A stretch of DNA of 64,000 nucleotides, taken from contig CALCUM010000002.1 in assembly GCA_937907245.1 (NCBI GenBank), positions 558,001 to 622,000 on the forward strand, read 5' to 3'. This stretch comes from an uncultured Rhodobiaceae bacterium. GTDB taxonomy: Bacteria; Pseudomonadota; Alphaproteobacteria; RS24. Positions 25,243 to 35,463 of the stretch are shown here, one piece after another. The notes under the pieces were generated by a model that had not been told where the DNA came from, did not search any database, and worked only from the letters and a program-made list of their open reading frames with translations. Within the stretch, counting starts at the first letter, position 1. Every line of letters begins with the position of its first letter. Made by a program: the position numbers and the translations under genes.

Positions 25243-27291
25243 ATGCGTGTTTTAACCAAATTTGCTTTGCCGATTACCGTGGCTTTCATTGCTGCTTTTG
25301 CTTGGGGGCTCGACCAGTCCATTCAGGAAAACCGAACCACCAAAGCTGAGCCGCCTTTGATGGCGTCTCCCTGGGATGGACTGAGCGCTGCGGAATATGA
25401 ACGTGCCGCTGAAATTTTGCGGAAAACCCACGGCGAGACCATTTTGTTTACGCGCATCAGTTTGAGACAGCCCGAAAAGGCCGCAGCCCTTACTTGGCGC
25501 GAGGGCGGGGTGGCGCAGCGGTCTGCCGAGGTGACGTTTCTGGCCAAGGGAAAACCGCGCTTGGCACAGGTTGATTTGACCGCCAATACGCTGGTTTCCG
25601 ACCAACCGATGCGGGGCGGGCATCCCATGCTGTCTAGCAGCGGCGAGCTTGAGCCATTGGTTATGAAAATGATGGAAGACCCGACGATTTTGGCAGCGCT
25701 CGAAAAACGCGGCGTGAAAGCGGGCAAAGGCATTTGCTTGCCGCGCACGATTGGTCGGTTTTTTAACGATAAAGTCGATACCCGCAAACATCGTGTTGTG
25801 CGCTTAGATTGCTTTTACATCGCTGGCACAGGCGCCTTTGGGGTTTTGCCCAGCAGCAATATTTTTGCCCGCCCCATCGAGGGCTTGGCCTTTTTGTATA
25901 ATTTGACCGAAGATAAAATTGTCGAAGTCATCGATACGACCGACGAGAAAATTGCGCCGCCGCATGATTTGCCATCCGGTGAATTTAGCCGCGATAAGCT
26001 AGATACGCGTGCCAGCCTGCGCCCCGTCACCAGCGCGCGCCCCAAAGGCGTGAATTACAAGCTGAGCGGCAGTCGTGTCGATTGGCAAGGCTGGCAGTTT
26101 CGCCTGCGCTTCGATGCGCGCCAAGGCACGGTGCTAAACCGTGTAGGGCATAGGACAGCAGATGGCCTGCGCCCCGTGGCCTATGAGATTGCCATGTCGG
26201 AAATGTTTGTGCCGTATCACGACAAGGACCCGAACTGGTTTTACCGCGCTTATTTCGATATGGGCGAATATGGCTTTGGCAATATGGCCACACAATTGCA
26301 GCAGGCCGACTGCCCGTCGCACGCGCAATATTTCAATGTAACTTTGCACGGGGCGGATGGCTCGCCTTTCGAGGCCGAAGACCGCATTTGCGTGTTTGAA
26401 TATGACCCGGGCCATCCGTCGTGGCGCCATGATGAGCCGTTATTGGCTGGCATTCCGGGCGTTGATCGGCATCAGTCGCGCAAAGCCACCGAGCTTGTGG
26501 TGCGTATGGTGGCGACCATTGGCAATTATGATTATTTCCAAGATTATGTTTTCGGCCAAGACGGACGCTTACGCATTCGCCTCATCTCGACGGGGCTAGA
26601 TGCCACGAAGGCGGTGCTGGCGGCGAGCCTAGATAGCCCCACTGCGGCACAGGACACCAAAACCGGCACGCTGATTGCGCCGCATCGTTTGGGCGTAAAC
26701 CACGACCATTTTTTCAGCTATCGCATTGATTTTGATATTGATGGCACAGACAATAATTTCAGCCGCCTTCAGTTGGTAGCGCCCAAGCAAGACCCCGAGG
26801 CGCCAAGGCAAGGCCTATGGAGCCTGCGCCAGCAAAACGTGGTGAATGAAAAAATGGCGCAAACCGACATGAATGCCGAGCGGCCTGCGGTATTGCTGTT
26901 CTCCAGTCCTGAGCGTAAAAACGCTATGGGCTATCCGACGGGCTATCAGTTGATGATGCCCAACATCAAGCCCTTGGTATCGCCAATGGATGAGACGTTT
27001 AAGCGGGCTTATTGGGTGCAGAAAAACCTTTGGGTGACGCGTTATAAGCGAGACGAGATTTTTGCGTCTGGCATGCAGGTAAACCAATCGGCGCCATGGT
27101 TGGGGCTGCCAGAGTATATTGCTGATAATGAAAGCCTAGAAGGGCAGGACATTGTGGCTTGGGCAACCATGGGCTTTCATCATGTGCCGATGGCAGAGGA
27201 TTGGCCGGTGATGCCATCTAAAGTAGATGAAATTGTGCTGAAACCCCGCAACTTCTTTGATCGAAATCCGGCGATAGATTTAGCTGACTGA
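25243..27291 (+). CDS. Copper amine oxidase (primary-amine oxidase, TPQ-type)
   Basis: A 682-residue enzyme that oxidises primary amines to aldehyde, ammonia and hydrogen peroxide. The N-terminal hydrophobic segment (about 7-22) is a signal or anchor, so it acts in the periplasm. The topaquinone motif NYDY gives precursor Tyr429. YFDMGEYGFG supplies the catalytic base (Asp near 339). NHDHFF supplies two copper His, and the third is in FHHVPMAEDWP. The small N-terminal domains common in these enzymes precede the catalytic domain. GGAG lies six bases before the ATG. Substrate could be tyramine, phenylethylamine or an alkylamine; released ammonia would be a nitrogen source. Confidence 0.9.
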   Translation: MRVLTKFALPITVAFIAAFAWGLDQSIQENRTTKAEPPLMASPWDGLSAAEYERAAEILRKTHGETILFTRISLRQPEKAAALTWREGGVAQRSAEVTFLAKGKPRLAQVDLTANTLVSDQPMRGGHPMLSSSGELEPLVMKMMEDPTILAALEKRGVKAGKGICLPRTIGRFFNDKVDTRKHRVVRLDCFYIAGTGAFGVLPSSNIFARPIEGLAFLYNLTEDKIVEVIDTTDEKIAPPHDLPSGEFSRDKLDTRASLRPVTSARPKGVNYKLSGSRVDWQGWQFRLRFDARQGTVLNRVGHRTADGLRPVAYEIAMSEMFVPYHDKDPNWFYRAYFDMGEYGFGNMATQLQQADCPSHAQYFNVTLHGADGSPFEAEDRICVFEYDPGHPSWRHDEPLLAGIPGVDRHQSRKATELVVRMVATIGNYDYFQDYVFGQDGRLRIRLISTGLDATKAVLAASLDSPTAAQDTKTGTLIAPHRLGVNHDHFFSYRIDFDIDGTDNNFSRLQLVAPKQDPEAPRQGLWSLRQQNVVNEKMAQTDMNAERPAVLLFSSPERKNAMGYPTGYQLMMPNIKPLVSPMDETFKRAYWVQKNLWVTRYKRDEIFASGMQVNQSAPWLGLPEYIADNESLEGQDIVAWATMGFHHVPMAEDWPVMPSKVDEIVLKPRNFFDRNPAIDLAD

Positions 27292-27351
27292 CGGCATTTG
27301 GAAGGTTTTAAGCACGTCGACACGCTAAAAGGCGATAAGAAGGATAGAAAG

Positions 27352-27441
27352 TGGCGGAGAGGGAGGGATTCGAACCCCCGGAACGCGCAAACGCTCAACG
27401 GTTTTCAAGACCGCCGCTTTAAACCACTCAGCCACCTCTCC
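27352..27441 (-). tRNA. tRNA-Ser(UGA)
   Basis: Read on the minus strand, 90 bases form a class II tRNA. The acceptor GGAGAGG pairs with the 3' strand CCTCTCC, followed by discriminator G and an encoded CCA. The anticodon loop is CTTGAAA with anticodon TGA, between CGGT and ACCG. There is a long variable arm and a T-loop GGTTCGAATCC. The long variable arm and anticodon identify serine, codons UCN, mainly UCA. It is divergent from rlpA. Confidence 0.97.
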
Positions 27442-27581
27442 TGAAGTTCGCCTTGGTTAGCAACAGTGATTTAACTTCTTTGCTGGTAAGTTTCAATAGC
27501 GCTTTTGATTGCGCCTCGCCGCTTCTTAATAGTGCCGAATCTAATATAGTCGGTCTCAGTGCTTTGAGCGGAAAGAACAAT

Positions 27582-28508
27582 ATGTTGAAAAACCCGAATT
27601 TATTATTTGATGCTGCGACAAGCCGCTTGTCTAAGATATTTGTCTTGGGCGCTTGCCTCGGGCTTGTCGGTTGCGGTGTGCCGTCACACGATTCTGGCGA
27701 GGGCCAAGGGCGCCGCGTTGCCGCCGGCGGCATTTATAAAATTGGCACGCCCTATCAAATTCAGGGTGAATGGTACTACCCGCAAGAAAATGCCACCTAT
27801 GATAACATCGGCACCGCCAGCTGGTATGGCCCTAAGTTCCATGGCCGTCGCACAGCCAATGGTGAGATTTTCGACATGGATTTGATGACGGCCGCGCATC
27901 CAACGCTGCCCATGCCTGTGCGGGTGAAGGTAACCAACTTAGAGAATAATAAATCTGTCATCGTGCGGCTCAATGATCGTGGGCCATTTGCCAAAGATCG
28001 CGAAATTGATATGTCTCGCCGCGCCGCAGAGGTTTTGGGGTTTAAAGAGCAGGGAACAACTAAAGTTCGGGTTCAATACCTAGGCCGAGCGCCGCTCTAT
28101 GATGTGTCAGGGCGCGTTATTCGCAAGCAAGAACCCGATCGCTTTATTGCCGATAAACCCAAAACCCCGCGCGCCGAACGCCGCGTTGCGGCAGCGCCCA
28201 TCGGCGATGTTGCCGTGCGGGATGTTGATGGCAATCGCCTCGTAGAGCCGAAGAACGATGTCTTGAAAGAGCTGGCCTCTAAGCGCTATGCGGTGCAGGC
28301 CGGTGTGTTTTCTAGCCGCGTTAATGCCGAGGCTTTGAAAGCGAAACTGAGCGGCATCGAGCCGTCTCGTATTGTTGAAGTTGAAGTGGGCGGGACGACG
28401 TATTACCGAGTGAAAATGGGCGGCGCCAACCTTCGTGCCGAAGCCCGCGACATGCTGGACCGATTGGTCGCCTCTGGCCACCAAGACGCCGTGATTATTG
28501 AACAATAG
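27582..28508 (+). CDS. rlpA: RlpA-like septal lytic transglycosylase lipoprotein with SPOR domain
   Basis: A 308-residue lipoprotein; the lipobox GLVGC follows a short hydrophobic stretch. The double-psi beta-barrel is seen as GTASWYGPKFHGRRTANGE, AAHPTLPMPVRVKVTNLEN and VRLNDRGPF, including the catalytic-type Asp. The C-terminal SPOR domain (RYAVQAGVFSSRVNAEALKA) binds denuded glycan at septa. RlpA cleaves naked glycan strands during division. ATG 27582 is chosen over the upstream TTG at 27453, which would add a segment without features close to the tRNA. It leads a probable rlpA-dacC-tmk-holB-metG operon. Confidence 0.92.
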   Translation: MLKNPNLLFDAATSRLSKIFVLGACLGLVGCGVPSHDSGEGQGRRVAAGGIYKIGTPYQIQGEWYYPQENATYDNIGTASWYGPKFHGRRTANGEIFDMDLMTAAHPTLPMPVRVKVTNLENNKSVIVRLNDRGPFAKDREIDMSRRAAEVLGFKEQGTTKVRVQYLGRAPLYDVSGRVIRKQEPDRFIADKPKTPRAERRVAAAPIGDVAVRDVDGNRLVEPKNDVLKELASKRYAVQAGVFSSRVNAEALKAKLSGIEPSRIVEVEVGGTTYYRVKMGGANLRAEARDMLDRLVASGHQDAVIIEQ

Positions 28509-28520
28509 GAGCTTTCTGAA

Positions 28521-29699
28521 ATGCATCATCTACAAAAGCTAGTTTTGGGCGTGGCGCAAAACATACGCCTATCTGTGGTGGTGTTGGCCAGTCTATGGTT
28601 TTTGGCGCCAAGCCCAGCCTCGGCACTCGAAACCAAGGCGGATTATGCGATCATGCTGGATGCCCAGACGGGCGTTGTGCTGCTCGAGAAAAATGCAGAT
28701 GCACGCATGAGCCCAGCCAGTATGAGCAAGCTGATGACGGTGTTGATGACCTTCGAGGCGCTAGACTCGGGGGCTGTGTCGCCAGACGATAAGTTTTTTG
28801 TTAGCGATGATGCCTGGAGGCGCGGCGGGGCTGGTTCGGGTGGTTCAACCATGTTCTTGAATGCGCGCTCGCGGGTGGAAGTTCGTAATCTTTTGCGTGG
28901 GGTGATTATTCAATCTGGCAATGATGCTTGCATAGCTTTGGCCGAAGGGCTTGCCGGAAGTGAGACTGCTTTTGCGCAAATCATGACAGAGCGGGCACAA
29001 GAGCTGGGCATGACAAAATCGAATTTCACCAATGCGACGGGCCTGCCAGACCCAGAACATAAAACAACGCCGCGAGATTTGGCGCTATTAGCGCGGACGT
29101 TAATTAACGATCACAGTAAATATTATCCGCTGTTCAGTGAGCGCGATTTTACATGGAATAAAATCCGCCAGACTAACCGCAACCCATTGCTCTATGCCAA
29201 TATTGGCGCCGATGGCCTGAAGACGGGGCATACATCCGAGTCTGGCTATGGGCTCGTGGCTTCGGCCGAGCAAAATGGTCGACGTCTTATTTTGGTTATT
29301 AATGGGCTCGACAGTAAACGCGAACGTGCCCGCGAAGCGCGCAAGCTAATGACCTATGGGTTTCGTAATTTCCAGCGTGATTTATTGGTGGAAGCGGGAC
29401 AAGAAGTGGCCGAGTTTCCGGTGTGGCACGGCGACCAAGAGAGCGTAAAAGTAACCACGAACAAGCGCTTTGATATTGTGACGCCGCGCAGCGGGCGACG
29501 CAAAATGGTGGCGACGGTGACTTATGAAAAGCCTGTATTGGCGCCGATTTCGAAAGGCGACCGTTTAGGCGTTTTGAAAGTGACCTTGCCAGACTTGAGC
29601 TCGCAAGAAATTGATTTGGTAGCGGCGGAAGATGTCGGTAAGGGCAATGCAATTGGCCGAGCTATTTCCAGCCTTGTTTATTTGATTATAGGGGATTGA
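28521..29699 (+). CDS. dacC: D-alanyl-D-alanine carboxypeptidase (PBP5/6 type)
   Basis: A 392-residue periplasmic enzyme trimming the terminal D-Ala from peptidoglycan pentapeptides. A signal peptide at about 1-36 ends ASA. The active-site motifs are SMSK (nucleophile Ser67, Lys70), SGN in IQSGNDACIALAEG, and KTG in GLKTGHTSESG. A beta-rich C-terminal domain is followed by an amphipathic helix (AIGRAISSLVYLIIGD), the usual membrane anchor. It starts 12 bases after rlpA and ends one base before tmk. Confidence 0.94.
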   Translation: MHHLQKLVLGVAQNIRLSVVVLASLWFLAPSPASALETKADYAIMLDAQTGVVLLEKNADARMSPASMSKLMTVLMTFEALDSGAVSPDDKFFVSDDAWRRGGAGSGGSTMFLNARSRVEVRNLLRGVIIQSGNDACIALAEGLAGSETAFAQIMTERAQELGMTKSNFTNATGLPDPEHKTTPRDLALLARTLINDHSKYYPLFSERDFTWNKIRQTNRNPLLYANIGADGLKTGHTSESGYGLVASAEQNGRRLILVINGLDSKRERAREARKLMTYGFRNFQRDLLVEAGQEVAEFPVWHGDQESVKVTTNKRFDIVTPRSGRRKMVATVTYEKPVLAPISKGDRLGVLKVTLPDLSSQEIDLVAAEDVGKGNAIGRAISSLVYLIIGD

Positions 29700-29700
29700 G

Positions 29701-30324
29701 ATGCGCGGAAAGTTTATTAGTTTTGAAGGCGGCGAGGGCGGTGGAAAATCCACTCAGGCGGTGCGTTTGGCTGGGTTTTTGCGCAGCAAAGGTCTAGATG
29801 TTGTTGAAACCCGTGAGCCGGGTGGCACGCAACAGGGCGAAGAATTGCGCGATCTTTTAGTTCAAGGGGACCCCGATCGGTGGTCGCCTTTCTCTGAATT
29901 GCTGATGATGACAGCGGCGCGGGTTGAGCATGTGAACCGCCTGATTGAGCCGTCCTTGGCGGCCGGAAAATGGGTTATTTGCGACCGTTTTCTAGATAGC
30001 ACTTTGGCCTACCAAGGCATTGCCGGCGGGTTGGGCCTCGATATGGTGCGTCCGCTGCAAGCCAAAGCTGTGGGCGACACTTTGCCAGACGTTACGTTTT
30101 TGCTAGATGTGCGCGAAGAAGCCGGCCTGCAACGAGCCGAAAAACGCGGCGGAGCTGCGCGCTTTGAGAAAAAACAAGCCGAGTTTCACAGCAAGGTTCG
30201 AGATGGCTTTTTAGCCCTTGCTGCCGAGAGCCCAAACCGCATCGTCGTGGTGGATGCCGAAGATACATTCGATGCCGTATGGCAACAAATTGAGGGCGAG
30301 ATGAAGCAGCGCTTTAAACTTTAG
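29701..30324 (+). CDS. tmk: Thymidylate kinase
   Basis: A 207-residue kinase converting dTMP to dTDP. The P-loop is FEGGEGGGKSTQ (residues 8-19). The DRx motif is in VICDRFLDSTLAYQG, and TREPGGT lies near residue 40. It begins one base after dacC and is followed by holB at 23 bases. All expected elements are intact. Confidence 0.96.
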   Translation: MRGKFISFEGGEGGGKSTQAVRLAGFLRSKGLDVVETREPGGTQQGEELRDLLVQGDPDRWSPFSELLMMTAARVEHVNRLIEPSLAAGKWVICDRFLDSTLAYQGIAGGLGLDMVRPLQAKAVGDTLPDVTFLLDVREEAGLQRAEKRGGAARFEKKQAEFHSKVRDGFLALAAESPNRIVVVDAEDTFDAVWQQIEGEMKQRFKL

Positions 30325-30347
30325 CCTGTTTCCGCTTAGATAGGCGC

Positions 30348-31454
30348 ATGAGCCAAGCCGAGATTACTGAACCGCTTCCCGATGTGGACGGAGACCATCC
30401 GCCGCGCTATACCCGCGCGTTGATAGGCCATGAGCGCGCGCAGAGTGATTTTCTCGATGCGCTGCAAGGCAATCGTTTGCCACATGCGTGGCTGTTGTCA
30501 GGCCCAGAGGGCATCGGCAAGGCGAGTTTTGCCTATATGGTGGCCCGCGCGCTATTATCGAGCGAAAGCCCTCAAGCGATACAATCGCTCTCCCCGGTAA
30601 GCGATACGCCAGAAGCACGGTTGATTGAAAACAGCGTGCATCCAGACCTTTACGTGTTGAACCGTCGTTATAATGTCAAAACAGAGAAGTTTCGTGGCGA
30701 CATTAGTGTTGAGGATACGCGCGAGATGAAAAGGGCCTTTGGCCTGAGTGCCTCTCGGGGAGGCTGGCGAATTGCCATCATCGATAGTATTGATGAGATG
30801 AATAAGAGCGGCGTCAATGCGCTGTTGAAACTGATAGAAGAGCCGCCAGAAAAGTGTTTGTTCCTCATCGTTTGCCACAACCCTGGTCGCGTTTTGGACA
30901 CCATACGCTCGCGCTGTCGACAATTGGCGTTTGGGGCGCTGAACGAGGGAGAGCTGCAGCAAATTATCTCTGGTCGGTTAGACACGGTGGATGAAAATGA
31001 AGCCGCCGCCGCCGCCTTTCTGGCTGAAGGCAGCGCGGGGCGAGCGCTTATGTTGGCAGAAATGGGCGGCTTCGACCTTTATCGCGACATGGTAGGCGTT
31101 TTGGAGGGTCTGCCTCAGTTAGATATTGAGGCCCTGCATGGGCTGGCTGGCAGGTTTGGCGCGCGCAGTGAGCCAGGAAGCTTTCGGCTGTTTTGCTATC
31201 TATTTAGCGGCTGGTTGCACCGCGTGGTGCGCGCGGCATCGACCGGGCAAGAATTCCAGCCCGTATTCCAGGGAGAGGCCGAGCTGGTCCATCGGCTTGT
31301 AAGCGGAGATTTACCGCTTGAATCGGCGCTTTCGCTATGGGAGAAAGTTCAGCATCAGGTGCGCCAAGTCGAAGGGCTGAACCTCGATAAAAAACAAGCC
31401 ATTATGGAATGGTTCGCAAGTTTGGCGGATATCACTCAAACGAAATCAGCTTAA
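30348..31454 (+). CDS. holB: DNA polymerase III delta' subunit
   Basis: A 368-residue clamp-loader subunit of the AAA+ class. The N-terminal segment includes IGHERAQSDFLDALQGNRLP, a Walker-A-like SGPEGIGKASFAYMV, IIDSIDEMNKSGVNALLKLI and the sensor-like RVLDTIRSRCRQLAF (SRC motif). The zinc-binding cysteines found in the E. coli protein are not evident. It lies between tmk and metG, the standard alphaproteobacterial order. Confidence 0.93.
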   Translation: MSQAEITEPLPDVDGDHPPRYTRALIGHERAQSDFLDALQGNRLPHAWLLSGPEGIGKASFAYMVARALLSSESPQAIQSLSPVSDTPEARLIENSVHPDLYVLNRRYNVKTEKFRGDISVEDTREMKRAFGLSASRGGWRIAIIDSIDEMNKSGVNALLKLIEEPPEKCLFLIVCHNPGRVLDTIRSRCRQLAFGALNEGELQQIISGRLDTVDENEAAAAAFLAEGSAGRALMLAEMGGFDLYRDMVGVLEGLPQLDIEALHGLAGRFGARSEPGSFRLFCYLFSGWLHRVVRAASTGQEFQPVFQGEAELVHRLVSGDLPLESALSLWEKVQHQVRQVEGLNLDKKQAIMEWFASLADITQTKSA

Positions 31455-31474
31455 AACCATTGTAGGAAATTAAA

Positions 31475-33028
31475 GTGTCAGATAAGAAGTTTTTCATAAC
31501 TACCGCAATTTCCTACCCAAATGGGGCTCCCCATATTGGCCATGCCTATGAGATTATGGCCACGGATGCGATTGCTCGGTATCATCGGCTGAGCGGCGAG
31601 ACGGTCTATTTTTCGACGGGCACCGATGACCACGGACAGAAAATGTTGCAAACCGCGCGCGCTCAAGATAAATCGGCGCAACAATTGGCGGATGAGTTGA
31701 CACCCGCCTTCCGCAATATGGCGGATGCCTTGAATTGTAGTCATGATGACTTCATACGCACCTGTGAGCCGCGCCATCACGCGTCTGTGAGCGAGATTTG
31801 GAAGCGTATTGCGGCCAATGGCGATATTTATAAAGATAGTTATGCGGGTTGGTATTCGGTGCGCGACGAGGCGTTTTATACCGAAAGCGAAGTGACACAA
31901 GGGCCCGACGGCCAAAAGGTGAGCCCGCAAGGCACGCCGGTCGAATGGCTGGAAGAAGATAGTTATTTCTTCAAACTATCGGCTTATGAAGACAAGTTAT
32001 TGGCGCATTTTGAGGCTAATCCGCAGTTCTTACAGCCAGAAAGCCGCCGTAATGAGGTAATGTCCTTTCTCAAAGGTGGGTTGCGCGACCTATCCATTTC
32101 ACGCACGGCCTTTGATTGGGGCGTGCCGGTTCCCGATGACCCATCGCACGTGGTTTACGTTTGGATGGATGCGCTGACGAATTATCTCTCCGTATTGGGT
32201 TTTCCCGATCAAGATGGGCGCTATGCTGATTTTTGGCCGGCTAGCTTACATGTCATTGGCAAAGATATTACCCGGTTTCACACGGTTTATTGGCCCGCTT
32301 TCTTGATGGCTGCTGATTTGCCGCTGCCAGAACAGGTTTTCGCGCATGGATTTTTGACGGTGAAGGGGGAGAAAATGTCGAAATCACTCGGCAATGTTCT
32401 CGACCCATTTACCTTGGCCGAGCATTACGGGGTGGACGCGCTGCGCTATTTCTTCTTGCGCGAAGTGCCTTTCGGGCGCGACGGCAGCTTCAGCGATGAA
32501 GCGATTGTAAATCGGGTGAATGCAGATTTGGCCAATGACATTGGTAATTTGGCGCAACGGAGCCTGTCGATGATTGGCAAAAACTGCGACGGAAAACTGC
32601 CCGTGCCGCAAGCCTTTAGCCAAGAGGACACGGCCGTGTTAGCGCTGTTTGATGGTTTGAGGCAGCGCACGGATGCGGCGATGCAGGGCCATGAAATCCA
32701 TAATTATTTGGCCTTGGTGATGGAGGCTGTGTCTGAAGCCAATCGATATTTTGCCGGGCAAGCGCCTTGGGCTTTAAAAGCCGAAGACCCTGAGCGTATG
32801 GGCACCGTGTTATATGTGACGGCAGAGCTGGTGCGCCAAGCCGCAATTTTACTTCAACCCGTCATTCCAGAAGGGGCCGCCAAACTGCTAGATTATTTAG
32901 CGGTCGCGCCATCGGCGCGAGAGTTTGCCAATCTTGGGCCCGAGCATCGCCTCAAGGCGGGGCAAGATTTACCCAGCCCCCAAGGTGTGTTTCCACGCCT
33001 CATAAGTATGGAAGATAGCTCGCAATAA
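31475..33028 (+). CDS. metG: Methionyl-tRNA synthetase
   Basis: A 517-residue class I synthetase of the short form without a C-terminal EMAP/tRNA-binding domain. The HIGH motif is PHIGH ([11 protein letters not shown]) and the KMSKS motif is [10 protein letters not shown]. The start is GTG 31475 with TAGGAA upstream. It follows holB by 20 bases. In many alphaproteobacteria tatD and an MBL-fold gene come next; here they are on the opposite strand at 45.7-47.4 kb. Confidence 0.96.
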   Translation: MSDKKFFITTAISYPNGAPHIGHAYEIMATDAIARYHRLSGETVYFSTGTDDHGQKMLQTARAQDKSAQQLADELTPAFRNMADALNCSHDDFIRTCEPRHHASVSEIWKRIAANGDIYKDSYAGWYSVRDEAFYTESEVTQGPDGQKVSPQGTPVEWLEEDSYFFKLSAYEDKLLAHFEANPQFLQPESRRNEVMSFLKGGLRDLSISRTAFDWGVPVPDDPSHVVYVWMDALTNYLSVLGFPDQDGRYADFWPASLHVIGKDITRFHTVYWPAFLMAADLPLPEQVFAHGFLTVKGEKMSKSLGNVLDPFTLAEHYGVDALRYFFLREVPFGRDGSFSDEAIVNRVNADLANDIGNLAQRSLSMIGKNCDGKLPVPQAFSQEDTAVLALFDGLRQRTDAAMQGHEIHNYLALVMEAVSEANRYFAGQAPWALKAEDPERMGTVLYVTAELVRQAAILLQPVIPEGAAKLLDYLAVAPSAREFANLGPEHRLKAGQDLPSPQGVFPRLISMEDSSQ

Positions 33029-33141
33029 GTGTGTCTTTTTAGCAACATTTGATTGTGCGAAAGCCAAGTATGCGTTTATTCTCTTGAACTGAGCCCGCGG
33101 TTTTTTTCAGTGTCGTTGTGTGTGGGAGTTTTGGAGTTCGT

Positions 33142-35463
33142 ATGTTTGCCCTTCGGTGGCTCACACAGTATTTGCGTTTTGATTATGGTTCTTTCGTAAA
33201 CCGTCGAAATTCGCACACACGTTCAAATGCTGTTTCGGCTCGCCTCGCTAGAACGGGCTGGGGCCATTTGGCTCGCTACACAGCTTTAAGTGTGGCGCTT
33301 TTAGGGTTGGCCACGGGCACTTTCACTTATTTGGTTTTGAGTAATCTCACGCCTATCATTCCCACGCAGGAAGTGGTGTGGAGCCTGCTCTCCATGAATT
33401 TGTTTATCATCACCGGGTTGTTCTTTGTGTTGTTGGGGCAAGCGCTTCGGTTGCGCCGCCGCCGGCGCGAGGGCAAGGCCGGGGCTTATATGCATGGGCG
33501 TATGGTGGTGATGTTTTCGATTATCACCACTTTGCCGGCAATATTGGTCGCCATATTTGCCATTGTGACCATGAGCCGAGGCCTAGATTATTGGTTCTCT
33601 GCGCGCACTAAAACCATCATCAACAATACCACCGCCGTAGCGAACGCCTATATCAGCGAGCAGAGCAGCGGTTTGAAAAATGACCTTACGGTCATGGCAA
33701 AAGATTTGTCCCAAGCGCGGTCCCTTTTAACCACAGACCCTGAGCGCTTCACTAAGTTTTTACGCGCCCAGGCTGGCTTGCGCAAAATGCCTCAGGCCTT
33801 AATTGTCGATAAGGCGGGTAGGGTTATATTTCAGGCCTCGCAGGAGCAAACGTTTTTAACTAGCCTGCCGCCGCGCGAAGCATTTGTAGCGGCAGATCGA
33901 ACCACTGTGGTTATGAGTGATGCAAGAAATGGTCAAATATTGGCCTTGCGCAAAATCGATGGCGCGCAAAACCTTTACCTTTATGGCGCTCGTATTCTCT
34001 CTCAAAATGTGGTGCAGCAATTGCTGCAAACCGATGCTGCAGTGCGTGATTACTCGGCTATGGAGAAGCGTCGTTTCGAAACGCAGCTGACGTTTGCCTT
34101 GGTTTATATTGTTATGACTTTGCTCATTTTATTGTCGGCCATTTGGTTGGGGCTATCTTTGGCCGACCGGCTTGTGATGCCGATCGGTCGACTGATTTAT
34201 GCGGCCCGCCGCCTTGGCGAGGGAGAGCTGAAAACGCGCGTTACTTTCGAGAGAATGAGCGGCAATGATGAGATTGAGGAGTTGGCCTCGACCTTTAACG
34301 AAATGGCCGAGCGGATTGGATCGCAGCAAGAAGACCTGATGGAAGCGCATAAAGATTTAGACCTGCGGGCCCGCTTTACCGAAACCGTTTTGCATGGCGT
34401 GTCTTCCGGCGTTGTGGGGGTGAATAATAAGGGCGTCATCCAACACGCCAATGAAGCGGCGGAAGCCTTATACGAAAAACAAGCCGAGGAACTTATCGGC
34501 AAAAACATATCTGAAATGATGCCAGAGTTCGCCGAGCTCGTGGAAAGCGCGAAGATGCGCCAAACGTTGGTGACGGGGCAGGTGAGCCGACAAGACGCGG
34601 CGAAAAAGGGGCATATCATTCAGGCCACGGCTGCGGTAATGGGCGTATCGAATAGCGCGCATAGCGCCATGATTATTACCTTTGATGATATTACCGATTT
34701 GCTAACGGCGCAGCGTAATGCGGCTTGGGCGGATATCGCGCGGCGTATTGCGCATGAGATTAAAAATCCGCTTACGCCCATTCAGCTATCGGCCGAGCGG
34801 TTGCAGTCTAGGTATGGCGATGGGATTGGCGAGAGCGCGGATATTTTCAAAAAATGCACCGATACGATTATTCGCCAAGTGGAAGATATTGGACGGATGG
34901 TGGATGAGTTTGCCGAGTTCGCGCGCATGCCTTTGGCGGTGATGGCCTCGTTTGATTTGAGCAATGTGGTCTCGCAAGCGGTCTTGCTGCAGCGGGTCGC
35001 CTTTCGCGATATTGAGTACCGCGTCATCTGTCCGGATGAAATAGAGATTTATGGGGATCGACGTCTCATCAGCCAAATGCTGACCAATATTTTAAAGAAT
35101 GCGGCCGAAGCCATGGATGGCCAAGCGGGCGAAAAGAGAATTGATCTAACGGTGACCTCCGGCCTTAGCCAAGTTGTTATCACGGTTTCCGATACCGGCC
35201 CAGGTTGGCCCGACGGCGAGCGCTATGCCTTATTAGAACCTTATAATACATCACGCGAGGCAGGCACTGGTTTGGGCCTATCGATTGTTAAGAAAGTGAT
35301 GGAAGACCACGGCGGCAAGCTAACGCTTGATGACGCGCCATGGATCTCGTCTGGCGGGACGGGCGCAAAAGTGCAGATGGAATTTCCTCTGCAAACCCAA
35401 AAGGCCAAATTGCCAAAGGGTAAAAAAATGGTTGGGTTAAAGAAAAAACTAGAGGAATTGTAA
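33142..35463 (+). CDS. ntrY: Nitrogen regulation sensor kinase NtrY
   Basis: A 773-residue membrane histidine kinase. Three membrane segments lie in the first 150 residues, with a large sensor region to about 310 and another membrane segment near 320-345. These are followed by HAMP (RLVMPIGRLIYAARRLGEGE), PAS (about 415-520), H-box [21 protein letters not shown]-box NILKNAAEAMDG and G-boxes. ATG 33142 is chosen because GGAG lies five bases upstream; the frame extends to a GTG at 33118. It overlaps ntrX by one base (TAATG). NtrYX controls nitrogen, redox and envelope genes in this class. Confidence 0.94.
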   Translation: MFALRWLTQYLRFDYGSFVNRRNSHTRSNAVSARLARTGWGHLARYTALSVALLGLATGTFTYLVLSNLTPIIPTQEVVWSLLSMNLFIITGLFFVLLGQALRLRRRRREGKAGAYMHGRMVVMFSIITTLPAILVAIFAIVTMSRGLDYWFSARTKTIINNTTAVANAYISEQSSGLKNDLTVMAKDLSQARSLLTTDPERFTKFLRAQAGLRKMPQALIVDKAGRVIFQASQEQTFLTSLPPREAFVAADRTTVVMSDARNGQILALRKIDGAQNLYLYGARILSQNVVQQLLQTDAAVRDYSAMEKRRFETQLTFALVYIVMTLLILLSAIWLGLSLADRLVMPIGRLIYAARRLGEGELKTRVTFERMSGNDEIEELASTFNEMAERIGSQQEDLMEAHKDLDLRARFTETVLHGVSSGVVGVNNKGVIQHANEAAEALYEKQAEELIGKNISEMMPEFAELVESAKMRQTLVTGQVSRQDAAKKGHIIQATAAVMGVSNSAHSAMIITFDDITDLLTAQRNAAWADIARRIAHEIKNPLTPIQLSAERLQSRYGDGIGESADIFKKCTDTIIRQVEDIGRMVDEFAEFARMPLAVMASFDLSNVVSQAVLLQRVAFRDIEYRVICPDEIEIYGDRRLISQMLTNILKNAAEAMDGQAGEKRIDLTVTSGLSQVVITVSDTGPGWPDGERYALLEPYNTSREAGTGLGLSIVKKVMEDHGGKLTLDDAPWISSGGTGAKVQMEFPLQTQKAKLPKGKKMVGLKKKLEEL

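Noticed and set aside
8255-33141. Genomic island or prophage in the accessory block
   Set aside because: No integrase, transposase, tRNA-flanking repeats or phage genes were seen, and base use appears similar to the surroundings by eye.
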